Positions 14,870-26,800 of a stretch of 64,000 bases of DNA are shown here, one piece after another; the first letter of the stretch is position 1; the number at the start of each line of letters is the position of its first letter. This DNA comes from Sphagnum compactum (Eukaryota > Bryophyta > Sphagnopsida > Sphagnales). The stretch spans positions 2,046,001 to 2,110,000 of the forward strand of contig OZ234496.1 in NCBI GenBank assembly GCA_965153455.1, in the 5' to 3' direction. Position numbers and translations under genes: made by a program. Below the pieces are notes generated by a model, which was not told the DNA's origin, searched no databases, and was given only the letters and a program-made list of their open reading frames with translations.

Positions 14870-15500
14870 AAAATTATTTTGGTTATCCATTTTGGATGGT
14901 TTTAATCATGACACATGGTGTAATAAAAAAATCATTATGTGGCATACTAATTGAGTTTGGCCAAAATGAATTAACTATAAATATTTAAGTGGGTAGGTAA
15001 CTTACCTACCTACCTAGGCTATGTACTTGCCTACTTATAAACTACCTAAGTTAAGTCCTTACATATTACCTAAGTAGGTCGGTAAAGGCTAGCCTTTTTA
15101 GGATGATCTTATTTTATTTTGGGATCAACTTTTAAGGTCAAGCCTATTTGATTGGTTCATCCTCGTTCGCACTTGTCTTAATGTTTCATAGTTTTTTTAG
15201 TTGTTTCAAATGCACCTTGTTATATAGTTTATAAAATTGAAACGGAAAACAAAACATATGGAATAATTTTGTAGTTGCAATTTTGTCACAATCATAGGAT
15301 CCTAGATTTTTTTGTTCGTGGTCACAAGCTTTTTATATTAGTTCATCCCAAAATGGCACATGCACTTTGAATGTGTATAATGCATACCATAAATATTTTT
15401 ATATTTCATCTAACTATTTACTTTACAAAATTGAACTTGTAAACAAAAGATATGGGATAAATTTTAATGAAAGGGCAACACTACAACATTATGTAACACT
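14870..15500. repeat. Dispersed repeat with CCTACCTA cluster (copy 2)
   Basis: A 'gtggcatactaatt' phrase at 14,939, dense TACCTA/TAGGTAGG words at 14,990-15,080 and the phrase 'ttcatcccaaaatggcac' at 15,342 repeat the order of features seen at 7.33-7.68 kb. A further phrase, 'aaaacaaaacatatgg', occurs here and again as a variant near 15,445. I infer members of one repeat family, boundaries unknown. Confidence 0.55.
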
Positions 15501-16059
15501 ATCACATATTTACACAATAAAATACCTACTATTTCACCTAGCTAGACTTATTACTTACTACTTATTACCTAGCCTATTTAATAAATCAATATATGACTTT
15601 TAAGTTTTTATTGGAATAAAAATGAAAATTGCTACAAATTTATATTCTTAATTGCCATGGCCCTTTTAGGAATCACATTGTTAAAATTTGAAAATTCATA
15701 ACTAATTCATACCTACTCAATTAATTACTTAATTAAAAAAAATACCTCTGATAAAGTACCTTAAAGTTTTATTCCCGAAGAAAAATCCTCAAACATGTTT
15801 CAAATATGTGTTCCTAACTAAAAAATTAAAAGAAAGGAAACAACATTACAACCTTAAAACTCTTTCTAAATGTAATGATTGGGAACATCAAAATATAAAA
15901 TATCCTTGATATCATTAAAATTCCAAAATCTGTACAACCTAACAAATATTTTTTTAATGAAATCCTTATGTAAATGTTTTTTATATTTTTCTAGAGTTGA
16001 ATGGGTCCAATAAAACAAAAGTATGACATTCCTAGTGGTACCACCCAAGGATGGGTTTG

Positions 16060-16215
16060 CCCCCCTAGTAACATAGACTACCTACACATTTACCATGTAC
16101 CCACCTGTTACCTAATTATGTTAACTACTTATTGATCTATCTATTTACCTACCCAACTGAGCAATCCATTTACCTACTGCAATTACCCACCTACTTACCT
16201 AGATATATTCCTAAT
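16060..16215. repeat. CCTACCTA-rich cluster (copy 3)
   Basis: About a dozen TACCTA/ACCTAC words lie within 150 bp, all in the C-rich orientation on the + strand. This is the third such cluster in the left third of the window. No flanking match to copies 1 and 2 was evident here, so it may be a fragment. Confidence 0.5.
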
Positions 16216-19200
16216 ACAACTGAGAAAAATTAATTAAATTTTGAATGTGATTAATGAGATTTATTAACCTATTCTTGGATGAAAATACATTTAAAATTTA
16301 TTCACATGGAAGGATGAAGCCTCCAATGATTGCAAAATTCCCAAGGGTGGTTAATAGTTGCAACATACACATACTTGCATATGATCATAAAATATAAGAT
16401 TTCTTCTAATGTAACTAAGCCAAGCATAGCAGATTTCAAAAATGTTTATGAAAAAATAAAATAATTGAAAATATAATAAGATCTATGTGTGCAAGCATGT
16501 TAAAATAGACCAAAAGAACATTTGGTCCATTTTTATCTTGTATGGAGGCAATAAAATATAAAAAACTTTTTGTCCCCTCATTACATTTATAAGAAATTTC
16601 AAAAAATTAGGAGAGAATAAGTTTTTAAATAGATCAAAAAATTTGCATGTTTATAGGAAGATAAATTAGTGGTCATGAATCCCTTATACAAAATATTCAA
16701 TGAAATATATTTATACTATATTCGAATATAAAGATTATTTCATTCTTGAAAGGGTTGTCAAAAAAAAAAAAATTTAATTCTATTTGTTAGAACATATTAA
16801 CATGTATTTCACAAAAACTTACATTGCCAAAAGAAAACTTCAAAAGTTACTATTATGTCTTTAATTGTTCAAGTAAAAACATCAATTGTATAATAGTTTT
16901 ATAATGGGTTTTGTTGTTACAATGAATTTTGTTGTTACTTTATGTTTATTTGTCAAGTAAACAAAGAAGGCAATAAAAATTGTGTAGTCTTTAAAAAAAA
17001 AGATTTAGATGCATCTTCATTTATGAATAAATGTACAATATGTTCATCAAGTGCCAATTTTACCAATTTAATAATTTTCTATAAAGGCAAACATTGATTT
17101 ATAATTATTATGATTAGTAACATAGGTGAATAATATAGTTCATATCCAAGGGGTTGGTTAACAAATGCAAGGAATGACCTTGTCAATACAATCATTATGC
17201 TATCCCTTCAATCATCTTCTCAATCTCCTTGCCTTGCCTTCTTGGAAGTCTTCCTTCAAATAAGGAATTATTTCCTTGCTTTCACAATTTCAAATAGTGT
17301 TGGTTAGTTTTGGGTTCCGAACTTATTTAGTCTTCAGATTTGACTTGTAGGATCATTATGTTGAGTTAGAATTGAGCCTTGAATTGAACCATGCTATGAG
17401 CCTATTCTTCAAACTGCACCCAAAACAAAACCACTCTTGACCTATTCTCCTTAACTAGAGATTGAACTGGACTAGTATTGTAAAACATATTTACACAGTT
17501 CTTTAGGAAATTTGGTGTTTTTTGTTGAGAATGTGACGAGTTGAATGAATTTTTTGGTCACACACAAATTTTTTGCGTGTGACATTGAGCTAATGGTATT
17601 ACATTAGAGGTCCCGTCACATTGAGAAAATAAATCCAAATGGGAACTCAAGGTTACTTTGAAAATTACCTAGGATTAGAATCAAGAGTTTCCTTTTAATC
17701 CAAGAATTGGACGACATTAGTTTCAACCGTGGCTACTTAAATGGAGGTCAATTCTGACCATGGTCCCAAAACACACTTTGAAACTTATTCCTTGATTTCT
17801 TGCTTGTGGCACCCTTTGCTCAATGCTCATTCATACCCAAGCCAAGCAATATTAGCCCTTTCTTGTACTACCCTATTTGAAAAAGCAATGACAACTCCCA
17901 AAATGACAAGTGTTTCTTCCTCATCAAGCCTTGATCATGTATCAATTGAATAGATTCATTTGAGCCTAGGATAGATGACCCCTTACCAAAAATTAGTACC
18001 CATAATGGTGTATAATACATACTTCAGCTAGGCATATCCTACTTAGCTCATAATTGGGTTCCATGAATTTCATTCCATCCCAACAACTTTCCATGCAAAG
18101 ATGGGCAATTATACCAGCTATTTGTGAAACCCTTTAACCTCTTGTAAACACATATGTGCTCACTAACACTGGATGATTACTGGTTGCTGTATAATGGCCT
18201 TTCCATGCAATCAAACTTTGTATACATGATTTGGAAGCATTCATAGATGGAGGTTGATATGTAGAATCCATTAAAGACAAGTGTGAAAATCAACCAAGTT
18301 ATTACAAGTTCATGGATGGATCAATAGTCTTGGAACCTCTATTTGATTTTATTGATTTTTTCAAGGGTTGTGTAGTTAGACCTTAGTTTGGTGGGCATGT
18401 GTTCTATTGAGAAATCAAAGCAATTTCAATGTCATATTTGCAATAATGATTTTTTGCACCGACCTTAACTTGGCCATGTGATCAACTCATGGGAATGACA
18501 AGTAAATGCCCTTACCAAGATGGAAGCAAACCAAAGGCTTGATAAGGAATAAGTTGAGTGCAAGTTTGAGACATGGCCAAGCTAAGGAGGGTGCAACATT
18601 CAACAAGACAAAATGAAAATGATTGAGAATCAAAGGGAGGCCTTTTTAAGACTTTGAAAGTGCATTCCCATTTTGGGAATTGTGATTCTTGAAAGTATTG
18701 GCTGTTCAAAGTGGGATTCAAGGGATCAAATGTCTTTGAATTAAGTGATTTTTCTCATTGAAAAGTGGCCTTGTGATCCTAGAAAGAGGTCATTGCCAGA
18801 CTTTTAAAATCATTTGAAACTTTGAGACAAAAGTGGCCCGATGCATCTTGTGCATTCAATGTAGTTTGGAAGCCTAACAAATGATGTTTGATTGAAGATC
18901 TTGTCCCAACATTGAAAGGACCTTGTATGGTTCATTTGGAATATCTTTTGGGAGCTATGAGGCTCTAAAGTTATGAAACAACAAAATGTTCAATATTTTG
19001 TTTGGATTTGGATAGTATGAAGGATTTTGCCATTTCAATGTAGTTGTATGTTATAAGGAGTGTAATGCCTCCTTTGGGGGTCCAAGTTGTGATGAAGTCC
19101 ATGTGAATTGATGATGAGTCCCAAATTCAATTTGGGCTCAAGTTACACAAAACATCCTCTTAAACATGCTCTTGATTGTTTTGTGTCATTGAAGTCTCCA

Positions 19201-20080
19201 AAAGTTGTTAATGCAGTATGAATTTTTCTTCGAGCTCTCCTAACCTTGACCTAGTCACAAGGAGTTAGGATGTGCATTTGATCCTCAAGTAAAGGGTGAA
19301 GTGCTAGTGGAATATCTTGCTTACATTTTTTCTAATGAAATATTGTTTGTTCATTTTAATTAAATGTTTATGTCTAAAGTACAATAATCTATGTCAAATG
19401 CCAAATTAAGTGCGTATCTTTATTGTTGTGAATGATGCATGTTTTGACATTGTGATGATATACATCCTTAAATCCTAGAGTGAATTGCCAAAGCATGGTG
19501 AATTGTTTGAGATCAAAATTGAATGGAGTATATGAATGTTTTGTGTGTATGATATTTTCCAATTTTACACTTACGTGTGGGTTTACACAATTTTATCATG
19601 GACCAAAAATGGCCTTGGATGGTTATACACTTACATGGTCATGGTTGAAGTGTACATGAAAATGATGATTTAACCCGAGACATGAAAATTGATTTACTTG
19701 AATTTTATACGATTACATGGAGTGCAAATGAGTTCTCATATTATGTTACATGACACAACTTGTATATCGCAATAAACTCAAGGCACTCAATACACACCCA
19801 ACATTTCTGCACGGAGGTTATTTCAATAATTTTCATTTTTTATTTTGATTTTTCAAAACCCCAGAACTAGAGGTTATTAACTAAATCAAAGAAGCACCCA
19901 ACCATGGTCAAGAATTACCCTCAGAACATAAAGTATTTCAAAATCCCACTATAAAGGGGAAACAAAAGCCTTGAAGACTCAACATCTGAGATTTTAATTC
20001 TCTCACTCAAACCCAAGATCAGATGGAAAATCCCTTCAAATTTTGGTCTAAGAGGGACAGAGTTCACAAAAAAAATGAGA
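16216..20080. other. Intergenic DNA, possible decayed retroelement, no supported gene
   Basis: Base composition becomes less AT-rich after about 17.1 kb and short open frames appear around 17.7 and 18.5-18.7 kb. None carries a motif I recognise. The stretch could be an old retroelement body, but no reverse transcriptase, integrase or terminal repeat could be found by eye. Confidence 0.4.
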
Positions 20081-20094
20081 ACTGGATTGAGTTA

Positions 20095-20400
20095 GGTTCA
20101 ATTGGAGCTGTGTGGACTGAAGTCCAAAATCTGAAATACCAGTCCAACTGGAGGTGGATGCAGAGACTGAAGTTCCAAATCTGAACTACCAGTCCAACTG
20201 GAGGTGGATGCAGACTGAAGTCCAAACTCTGAAATACCAGTCCAACTGGAGGTGGATGCAGACTGAAGTCCAAAATCTGAAAGACCAGTTCAACTGGGAG
20301 CTGTGTGGACTGAAGTTCCAAATCTGAAATACCAGTCCAACTGGAGCTGGATGCAGACTGAAGTTCCAAATCTGAAATACCAGTCCAACTGGACTGAAAT
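20095..20400. repeat. 48-bp minisatellite, six units
   Basis: The anchor CCAGTCCAACTGG (with a few substitutions) begins at 20,139, 20,189, 20,237, 20,285, 20,332 and 20,380. The unit is thus 47-50 bp, mostly 48. Because 48 is a multiple of three, the array keeps a 121-codon frame open on the - strand, encoding a 16-residue repeat. I regard that frame as a by-product. Diverged relatives of the unit ('ggaactggacttggactgaa') continue to about 21,340. Confidence 0.9.
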
Positions 20401-21600
20401 TCTAAATGGAACCAGACCAGTGGACTCAAAATGAAAATCTGGTAATTCTGATTAGAATTGGATATGGTACTGAAAATTCAAGTTGGTTCTAACCAGTGTT
20501 GGCCAGTTATTGAGTCTTGACCCGGTTATCAATCAATCAAGCCGATTTATCTAATAACCTGCCCATCGGTTCAATTGATAACCGCCATAGATTGGAATTT
20601 CAAAAACCTAATGACCTTCCTGGATGATCTGATTATCATCCACATGGGTTACCAATCTTTTAACCACTAATACCAAAAAAAAAAAAAACAGAAAAAATAA
20701 TAACTTTAATTTAAAATATTAAAAAATCTCACAATCAGTTAATAACTGGCAAAATAAATAGGTAGTTGATTATCAATTGGTTATTTGATGATCTACCCTT
20801 ATGCATAATCGACGGTTATTGCCTAGTTTTTGTTAATATTATACCTGTGTGGTTCCCCCAAAAAAAAATTAAAAATAAAAGAACCTATTAAAAAAAGAGA
20901 AATAACAGCCAACATTGGTTCTAACCAGAGTCAGATTTGGACTGAACATTTAAAAATCTAATTCTAGCTGGAACCGGACTTGGACTGAATTTTATATATA
21001 TATATAATTAAATAAAATCTCGTTCTAAGTTCTAACTGGAACTGGACTTGGACTGAAAAATAGAAATTTAATCTGGTATCTTGAAACTAGTGATTTTTTT
21101 TGATGAAATTTGTTGCTTTTTCAACTCAAAAAGAAAAGGGGGAAATTCTTATTTTCCTAGTGTAAATTTTCCTTTTTTTTCCTTTGGGGGGGGTGGAGAG
21201 GGGATATGCAAAAACAATTATCACAAAAATGAGAAATTTTAATTTTAATTTTTCACCAAAAAAAAAACAACAACAACTATGCTGGGGTTCTAAGTTCTAA
21301 CAGGACTGTCAGAGTTGGCCTGAGAATCAAAAAAATCTGGTTCTAACCATAGTTAAGAATTGAGGAAACGTTGTTAAACAAGAGGTGTGTCACAATCTGA
21401 CCTTGCCATTTAAATTAAAAAGTATCTAAAGGCAAAAAGAAGAAGAATTATGGAAACTCAATTATATTTCACCATGCAAAACTATAATCTCCAAAACAAT
21501 CCTCTAAAAGAAACCAAAATCCTTCAAGATGTTATCACTCTATAATAACTAATATTATCAAGTTTCAACACAAGCCAAAATATCATCCTAGTATTGGCCA
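20401..21600. other. Intergenic DNA with diverged minisatellite units
   Basis: Phrases such as 'ctaactggaactggacttgg' recur near 20,960, 21,035 and 21,290 and resemble the 48-bp unit upstream. A short TA run lies near 20,995. There is no gene signal. Confidence 0.55.
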
Positions 21601-21699
21601 AAATCCCTAAAGCTACTATACTCTATAATGAATCTAAACACAATATCCTTGTCTTGGTAGCAGGCAAGGCCAAATAAAAACACACACGCACACAGAGAC

Positions 21700-22031
21700 A
21701 TATATATAGGCACCCAAACACAAGAAAGGAACTCTCAAGAAAGGAACTCTGTAAGGTAACAAACAAATTGCGGTTAAGAAGAAGAAGGATCCAGGGTCAA
21801 AAAGAGAGAGAGAGAGAGAGAGAGAGGCAGGCGCAGGTGCGCGAAAGACGAAGAAGGCGGTGGTGGTGGCGGCGGCAGGCAGGCAGGCAGGAGGGAGCTG
21901 GAGCAGCAGAGAACGGCATCTCTCTCTCGGCCCCGGAGGGCGGAGAGGGGGGAGCAGAACAACAGACATCAACAGAGACACTTGCACAAATTTGAGCTTG
22001 TGCTCATCTCTGACTGGTTGCATCTTCCCAG
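21700..22031 (+). promoter_or_regulatory. Putative GIF 5' leader exon ending at a GT donor
   Basis: The sequence changes here from AT-rich DNA to GA- and GC-richer DNA, with a (GA)12 run at 21,803-21,826. The stretch ends in a strong donor, CCCAG|GTAAGA, with the GT at 22,032-22,033. GA-rich leaders are common in plant developmental genes. I infer a non-coding first exon of the GIF gene whose intron would run to an acceptor just before the start codon, for example the AG at 23,851-23,852. The transcription start cannot be placed. Long frames on both strands here come from the simple repeats. Confidence 0.4.
21803..21826. repeat. (GA)12 microsatellite
   Basis: Twelve uninterrupted GA units lie in the presumed GIF leader. 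In plants such runs can bind BBR/BPC GAGA-binding proteins. That role is not shown here. Confidence 0.95.
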
Positions 22032-22038
22032 GTAAGAA

Positions 22039-22230
22039 GCTGCTGCTGCTGCTGCTGCTGTACTTATCCTGCCCTTTCTTTCTTTCTTTCTTTCTTTTTT
22101 GTTTGCTAGTTGCTGATGCAGAGCAAGGTCGCATCAAGGTCGGTCCGGCGAGGAGCCGACCCTGGCTTTTTTCTTTTTTTTTCTTTTTTTTTTTCCCTTC
22201 CTTCTTCTTCTTCTTTTCCTTTTTTCTCTA
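22039..22230. repeat. CTG run, CTTT run and pyrimidine-rich tract
   Basis: A (CTG)7 run at about 22,039-22,060, a (CTTT)n run at 22,074-22,098 and long C/T tracts up to 22,230 directly follow the putative leader-intron donor. They produce the spurious 123- and 169-codon frames over this stretch. Confidence 0.9.
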
Positions 22231-23017
22231 GAGCTCAATTTTTCTTTTCATTCTTGACATTGAGGTTGCTTGTTGATTACATGATGTCAAACTGTAGCCG
22301 GAAGGAGCCAGCAGTAGTAGAGCATGCAGTTGCAGAATCTGTTGTGCTGTTGCAGCAGTTCGTGGTCATGGTTCAAGTGCTGCTGCTGGTGCAACAGCAA
22401 CAAGTCGGTCGTACTCGCCGGCGGACCATGAAAATTTTCATAACTTCTTCTTTTTCTTTTTTTTCCTCCCTTTTTTCTTTTCTGAGATCACTGGTCGTTG
22501 TCGTCTTTTTTTCCTTTTTCCCTCTCTCCCCTCTCAATATTGTACTGCTGCGGACCTCTGCAGATGCAGGCATCCGCGAGACGATGATTAGAACGGAGCC
22601 AAGGATGTATGTGATGTGATGTTGTTGTTGGGTTTTTTTTTGGTCATCTGGAAATTGGAAGTTCAGTAGATTCGTGCGAGTCTTCTTGCGATGTAGTGTA
22701 GCTTGAAGACTTTTTGAGACCTCAGGAGCTGCGTCTTCTTCAAAGTTGAAAACTTAGTAGTTGTTTCATCCGGGTTTCAGTAATATTGCTGCAGCAGCTG
22801 CTGCAGCCGACGTGCCTGGCAGCGGATTAGAGCTATGCAGATTATTGCCCATTTTCCTTCTTTGGTTGGACATGAATTTCGCATCGAGTTTGCATGTTAG
22901 GTTGAATCACACGACCCCCGCGTGGTGCGGTCAGCTTGTACTGAAGCTGCTTCTCATAAATAGCTAGCTCTCATGATGGAGAGCTTTGGTAGTGAGAGCT
23001 CTGATTGGCGCTGTTCC

Positions 23018-23089
23018 CTAGACTGGCAATCTTCGCTACTACAATCTGCTGCTTCCGCAGAATTGTAGTAGCGAAGATTGCCAGTCTAG
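23018..23089. other. Perfect foldback: 28-bp arms, 72 nt overall
   Basis: Bases 23,018-23,045 are an exact reverse complement of 23,062-23,089, from CTAGACTGG... to ...CCAGTCTAG. After a single-base bulge, four more pairs (CTGC/GCAG) close a TGCTTCC loop. In RNA this is a nearly uninterrupted 32-bp stem. It lies in the presumed GIF leader intron. It could be a young miRNA-like or siRNA hairpin, a mini inverted-repeat insertion, or a structural element of the leader. No flanking target duplication was evident. Confidence 0.9.
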
Positions 23090-23146
23090 ATTGCACTATA
23101 TGAGCTTAGAAGTTGTAAGGCATCTCTCAGCTGGGGAAACTAGCTC

Positions 23147-23178
23147 CTCTAGTTGTGTTCGCTCGAACACAACTAGAG
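23147..23178. other. Perfect 15-bp-arm hairpin with 2-nt spacer
   Basis: The left arm CTCTAGTTGTGTTCG at 23,147-23,161 is the exact reverse complement of 23,164-23,178, with only CT between. It lies 57 bp after the larger foldback at 23,018-23,089. The minimal spacer favours a DNA-level palindrome, such as a cruciform or a dimeric binding site, or a remnant of an inverted duplication. Confidence 0.9.
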
Positions 23179-23878
23179 AACAGTGTGCACATAGCGAGAA
23201 ACTGCAGCTGCTGTATGTGACTCGCAGGCTGCAACTGTCGGCAAAGGTCTAGCATTAATCGACTCAGTATCACTAATCGGACTTTGTTCTCCATTCCGCA
23301 ATTTGACTAGCGGGTTTTCTTGAATGACTTTGCGCGGTTGGTTGCATTCTCGCGGTCATGCAACCAGCAGGCAGCGGTGTCGCGTACTTCTAGTGCCTGC
23401 ACTTGTTCAGCTGTCTGCAGTTAGTTAGACATCGTTAAGCATGTCGTGGCACGGAGCTGGAAGTCCTTCCGTTTGGGACTCTGCATCAGCTGAGCACGCG
23501 GTAGCTGCAGCTGATGTACCAAGTTCAACAGCCACTTGCACGATACATGAAACCTGCAGCTCGTTAATAATGCAGTACTCGATGCAGCTAGGTTTATATC
23601 TGCGCCTGTCGCTCCACCTTCGATATTGTGCAGTCTCGCGGGGCGTCTTCTGTCTGGGATCGACGCATCATCAGCAGCTGCTTTGTCCTGGCACGTCCTC
23701 TTACCGTATCAAGAGCATAAAGTCCAAGTTTGGTGTGCGTTGTTTGTGTGAAGGCATATTGATCAGAAGAGTAGCAACACACACATGAAACAAACAGCGA
23801 CAGCTCACCAGATTTGTGCTTCTGTGCGTACGTGATCAGCGCTCCATTCCAGCAGTTTGAGCTTTGAAGACACAAATG

Positions 23879-26800
23879 ATGCAGCACATGGCGGCCTATG
23901 CTGCCAGTTCTAACATCACAACGGAGCTCATTCAGAAGGTTCATTCTCTAGCCCTCCCTTATAAATCATGGATGCTCAAACATATTGTCACGTATAGTTC
24001 GAGTTCGACCACCATCCACTAGGTCCGATGTTGCAATGGTGATTATCGGAGAGCTTCTGAAATCAACCAAAAAAAAATTGTGTAATCAGTGGAAAGTTCT
24101 ATCGATCTTAGCTCATGATTAGCGTTTGTTGGTCTCGACGTCTGATCATTTTGATGGAAACTATCATATTGGAATCGAGTATAATATCAGCTGAAATAGC
24201 TAGCTTCATAATAGCTAGACAACGTCGAAAACATCATAGCCGAGCTCTTCGACAACATCGGAAACTTGAGATTTTAGATCGACGACGACAAATGCAGAGA
24301 CTAACAACGCAGCGTCCTGAAGTGCTTGAATGACCTCTTTCAGCAAGCTTCGGCCTTAAGCTTACCAAACTCTACAGCTAAAGTCGAAGCTGGCAATGTA
24401 CGATTGCTAAAGATTGTTGTCGAGCAGCTAGCACGCCTGATGTTAATGCTATTTCAAACGCCTCAAATCAGTCGACGAAGTAACTAGCGATCTAGCCATT
24501 ATTGCTTCCCTGAAGCAGGTCTGAGAACACGGAATATAGCTGTGATGATCCATCAAGTAATAGTCAGAGACGGGGAGCTGCGGTAGAGAACAAACTTACG
24601 GACGGTCATCATTCCTTTGCTTTTGCATAGGAATCATTCCACCGAAACTTGTGCAATCGAGCAGCTGCCTTAGTTCATCATTACTCCGGGAGCTAAGCTA
24701 GCTAGAAGAGTCGAAATACTGAGGTCACAGATCCATCATGCAACAGACTAGGCATCACATCATGACCTGTTCAGGATTCGTTGGTCGAAGATTTCAACGT
24801 TTTGATGCATTTCGGTCTTCATCGTCAACTGGTAGCTGGTATGGTCTCTCTCGAGGCTGTTACGATACTTGGAGCACACATGAGAGTTACAACAACAGGC
24901 GGAGGACTTTCAGTTTCTTCTCTGAAAGCGGGCTCTCTCTCAAACTGATGAGCTTTAGAATCCTTTATGCTACGTGAAAACAAACTAGTTTTCAAGAGGA
25001 GTAACTTCTGTTTCATGATCACAGATGAACTCGATCATATTCTGCTAATAAATCTAGATGCTAATCAGCAGCTTATCTAGCTAGGTCTTATATTTTGTGG
25101 TGCTTTCTGTGGTGCGCAATGTGGTGCTTTCTTTCGCTGTTTGTTGTTGTTGTTGTACATATTCTCTTGGTTTTTGGTTGGATTGAAACGGACCCCAATT
25201 TGTTTGTTGGGGGGGGGTTTGCGCGGGATGGTTGATCAGTACTTGGACGAGAATAAGCAGCTCATTCTTGCCATTCTTGACAACCAGAACCTCGGCAAGA
25301 TCAATGAGTGCGCCACGTAAGTAGAAATTCCTAAAACTTCCACCTCCATCTATGATCTATGGACTTCGCTGAGCTGCTGCATTGCATTACCTGTAACAGG
25401 GGTAGATTGGGGCGAGAGACCGCATTAATTTATTCCACTTTTTGGAATTATGGTTTTCTTGTTGTTACAGTCATGGTGCTTCAGAACATTTCCCATTCAG
25501 AACAATGTTATAATCATTCTGAAATTGTTATCTGTAGAACCTCTTGTACCCAAAAGATTGCATAATATTTTGCACCCAAAAATTTGCAAAAAGTTGTTTA
25601 GGTTAGCATTTAGTATTTTGCAGTCACCCTAAAGAGTCGTCACCCTGCACATAATTTCTGCAACTCTTGAGGACTTCTCCATAAGTTAGTTATAGAAACG
25701 ATGTTACAAACATCCTTTGGAATCTTGGTTGCAGAAGTCGACGTTCTGCACAAGAGATTCAACGCAGTCGTTCAGAGAACCAAATTGATGATCTTGGAAT
25801 TCGACAGAGTAGGTAGTATTTCAGAGGTTTGTGCAGCTTCCTGGGCATCAAAGCTAATCTTTTCTGAGATCTGGTATCAATCTAGAAATAACATGCTTCA
25901 AGGACTATATGGCTGTAACAAACACCTTCAAAGAGAACTTCTGAGAATGAGTTCAGAAACCGATCAGTCATGAACTCTAAAGTTTCATGCACTTGGTAAG
26001 AAGAGCCTCCTGCGCGCAAGATCTTAGTCCAAGGTTGTTGTAAGATGTATGGGCAAGGGCTGCTGCTGCTGGAAAATGCTCCTCGAGATTAATGAGTGCG
26101 GCTTGGGTGAGAATTATTGTATCAGGATCCGATCTTGATTGTATACTGAAAGAAGCTTGCTGCAGACTAGTTTTATAACATATGTAACATGCAGATTCAA
26201 AAGAGATAACATTCTGCAAACGGCTGATCCGGCGAGGGAGATATATAACGTCCTTGTGGCTGTTGATTATGCAGGTACCAAGCCAAGCTGCAGCAAAATT
26301 TGATGTACCTGGCAGCCATAGCTGATGCGCAGCCACAACAAGCTGGATCTCATGCTGGCCATAACCAACCTCAGGTGCAATTTTCATCTGAGTCTTGTAA
26401 TCAGGTGTGCACATATAACATTGCCCAGCTTCTGCATGACTTGCACATGCCTGGATTACACTAGTTTTCGCAGGACGGTGCAGTAGTCACGCGGGATCTG
26501 CATGTTACTTCAAGAATATATGGCAGTTGCAGCTTGTTGAGTACAGCAGCTCTTATCTGCATACCCGCGAGCAGCTCGTCTTTGTGAAAGACTGTAGAGG
26601 TCGTTCAGATCTGGAGCAGATTTGCTGAGGAGTTAAGATCACTCTAAATTGACACCAAGTGCATGCACCTTCTTGGAATTGGTGTACAGGCTGCTCCAGC
26701 TGCTCAGATCCAGCCAGCCCAGCAGTACCTGCAACAACAGCAGCTCTTCATGTCGAATCAACGAAATTCATCAATTCCTCAGTACCTGCAACAAAGTCAA

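Noticed and set aside
20064-20429. 121-codon - strand frame with repeated Trp-Thr-Gly-Ile-Ser units
   Set aside because: It is explained fully by the 48-bp minisatellite period. There is no homology, and the reading of the repeat changes between units.
21634-22137. 167-codon - strand frame opposite the GIF leader
   Set aside because: It reads the GA/CT and CTTT repeats in antisense. Ser/Leu and Lys/Arg runs reflect the microsatellites.
22110-22619. 169-codon + strand frame in the GIF leader region
   Set aside because: It is built from pyrimidine and CTG repeats (Ser/Phe and Val/Leu/Gln runs), crosses a likely intron, and has no domain.
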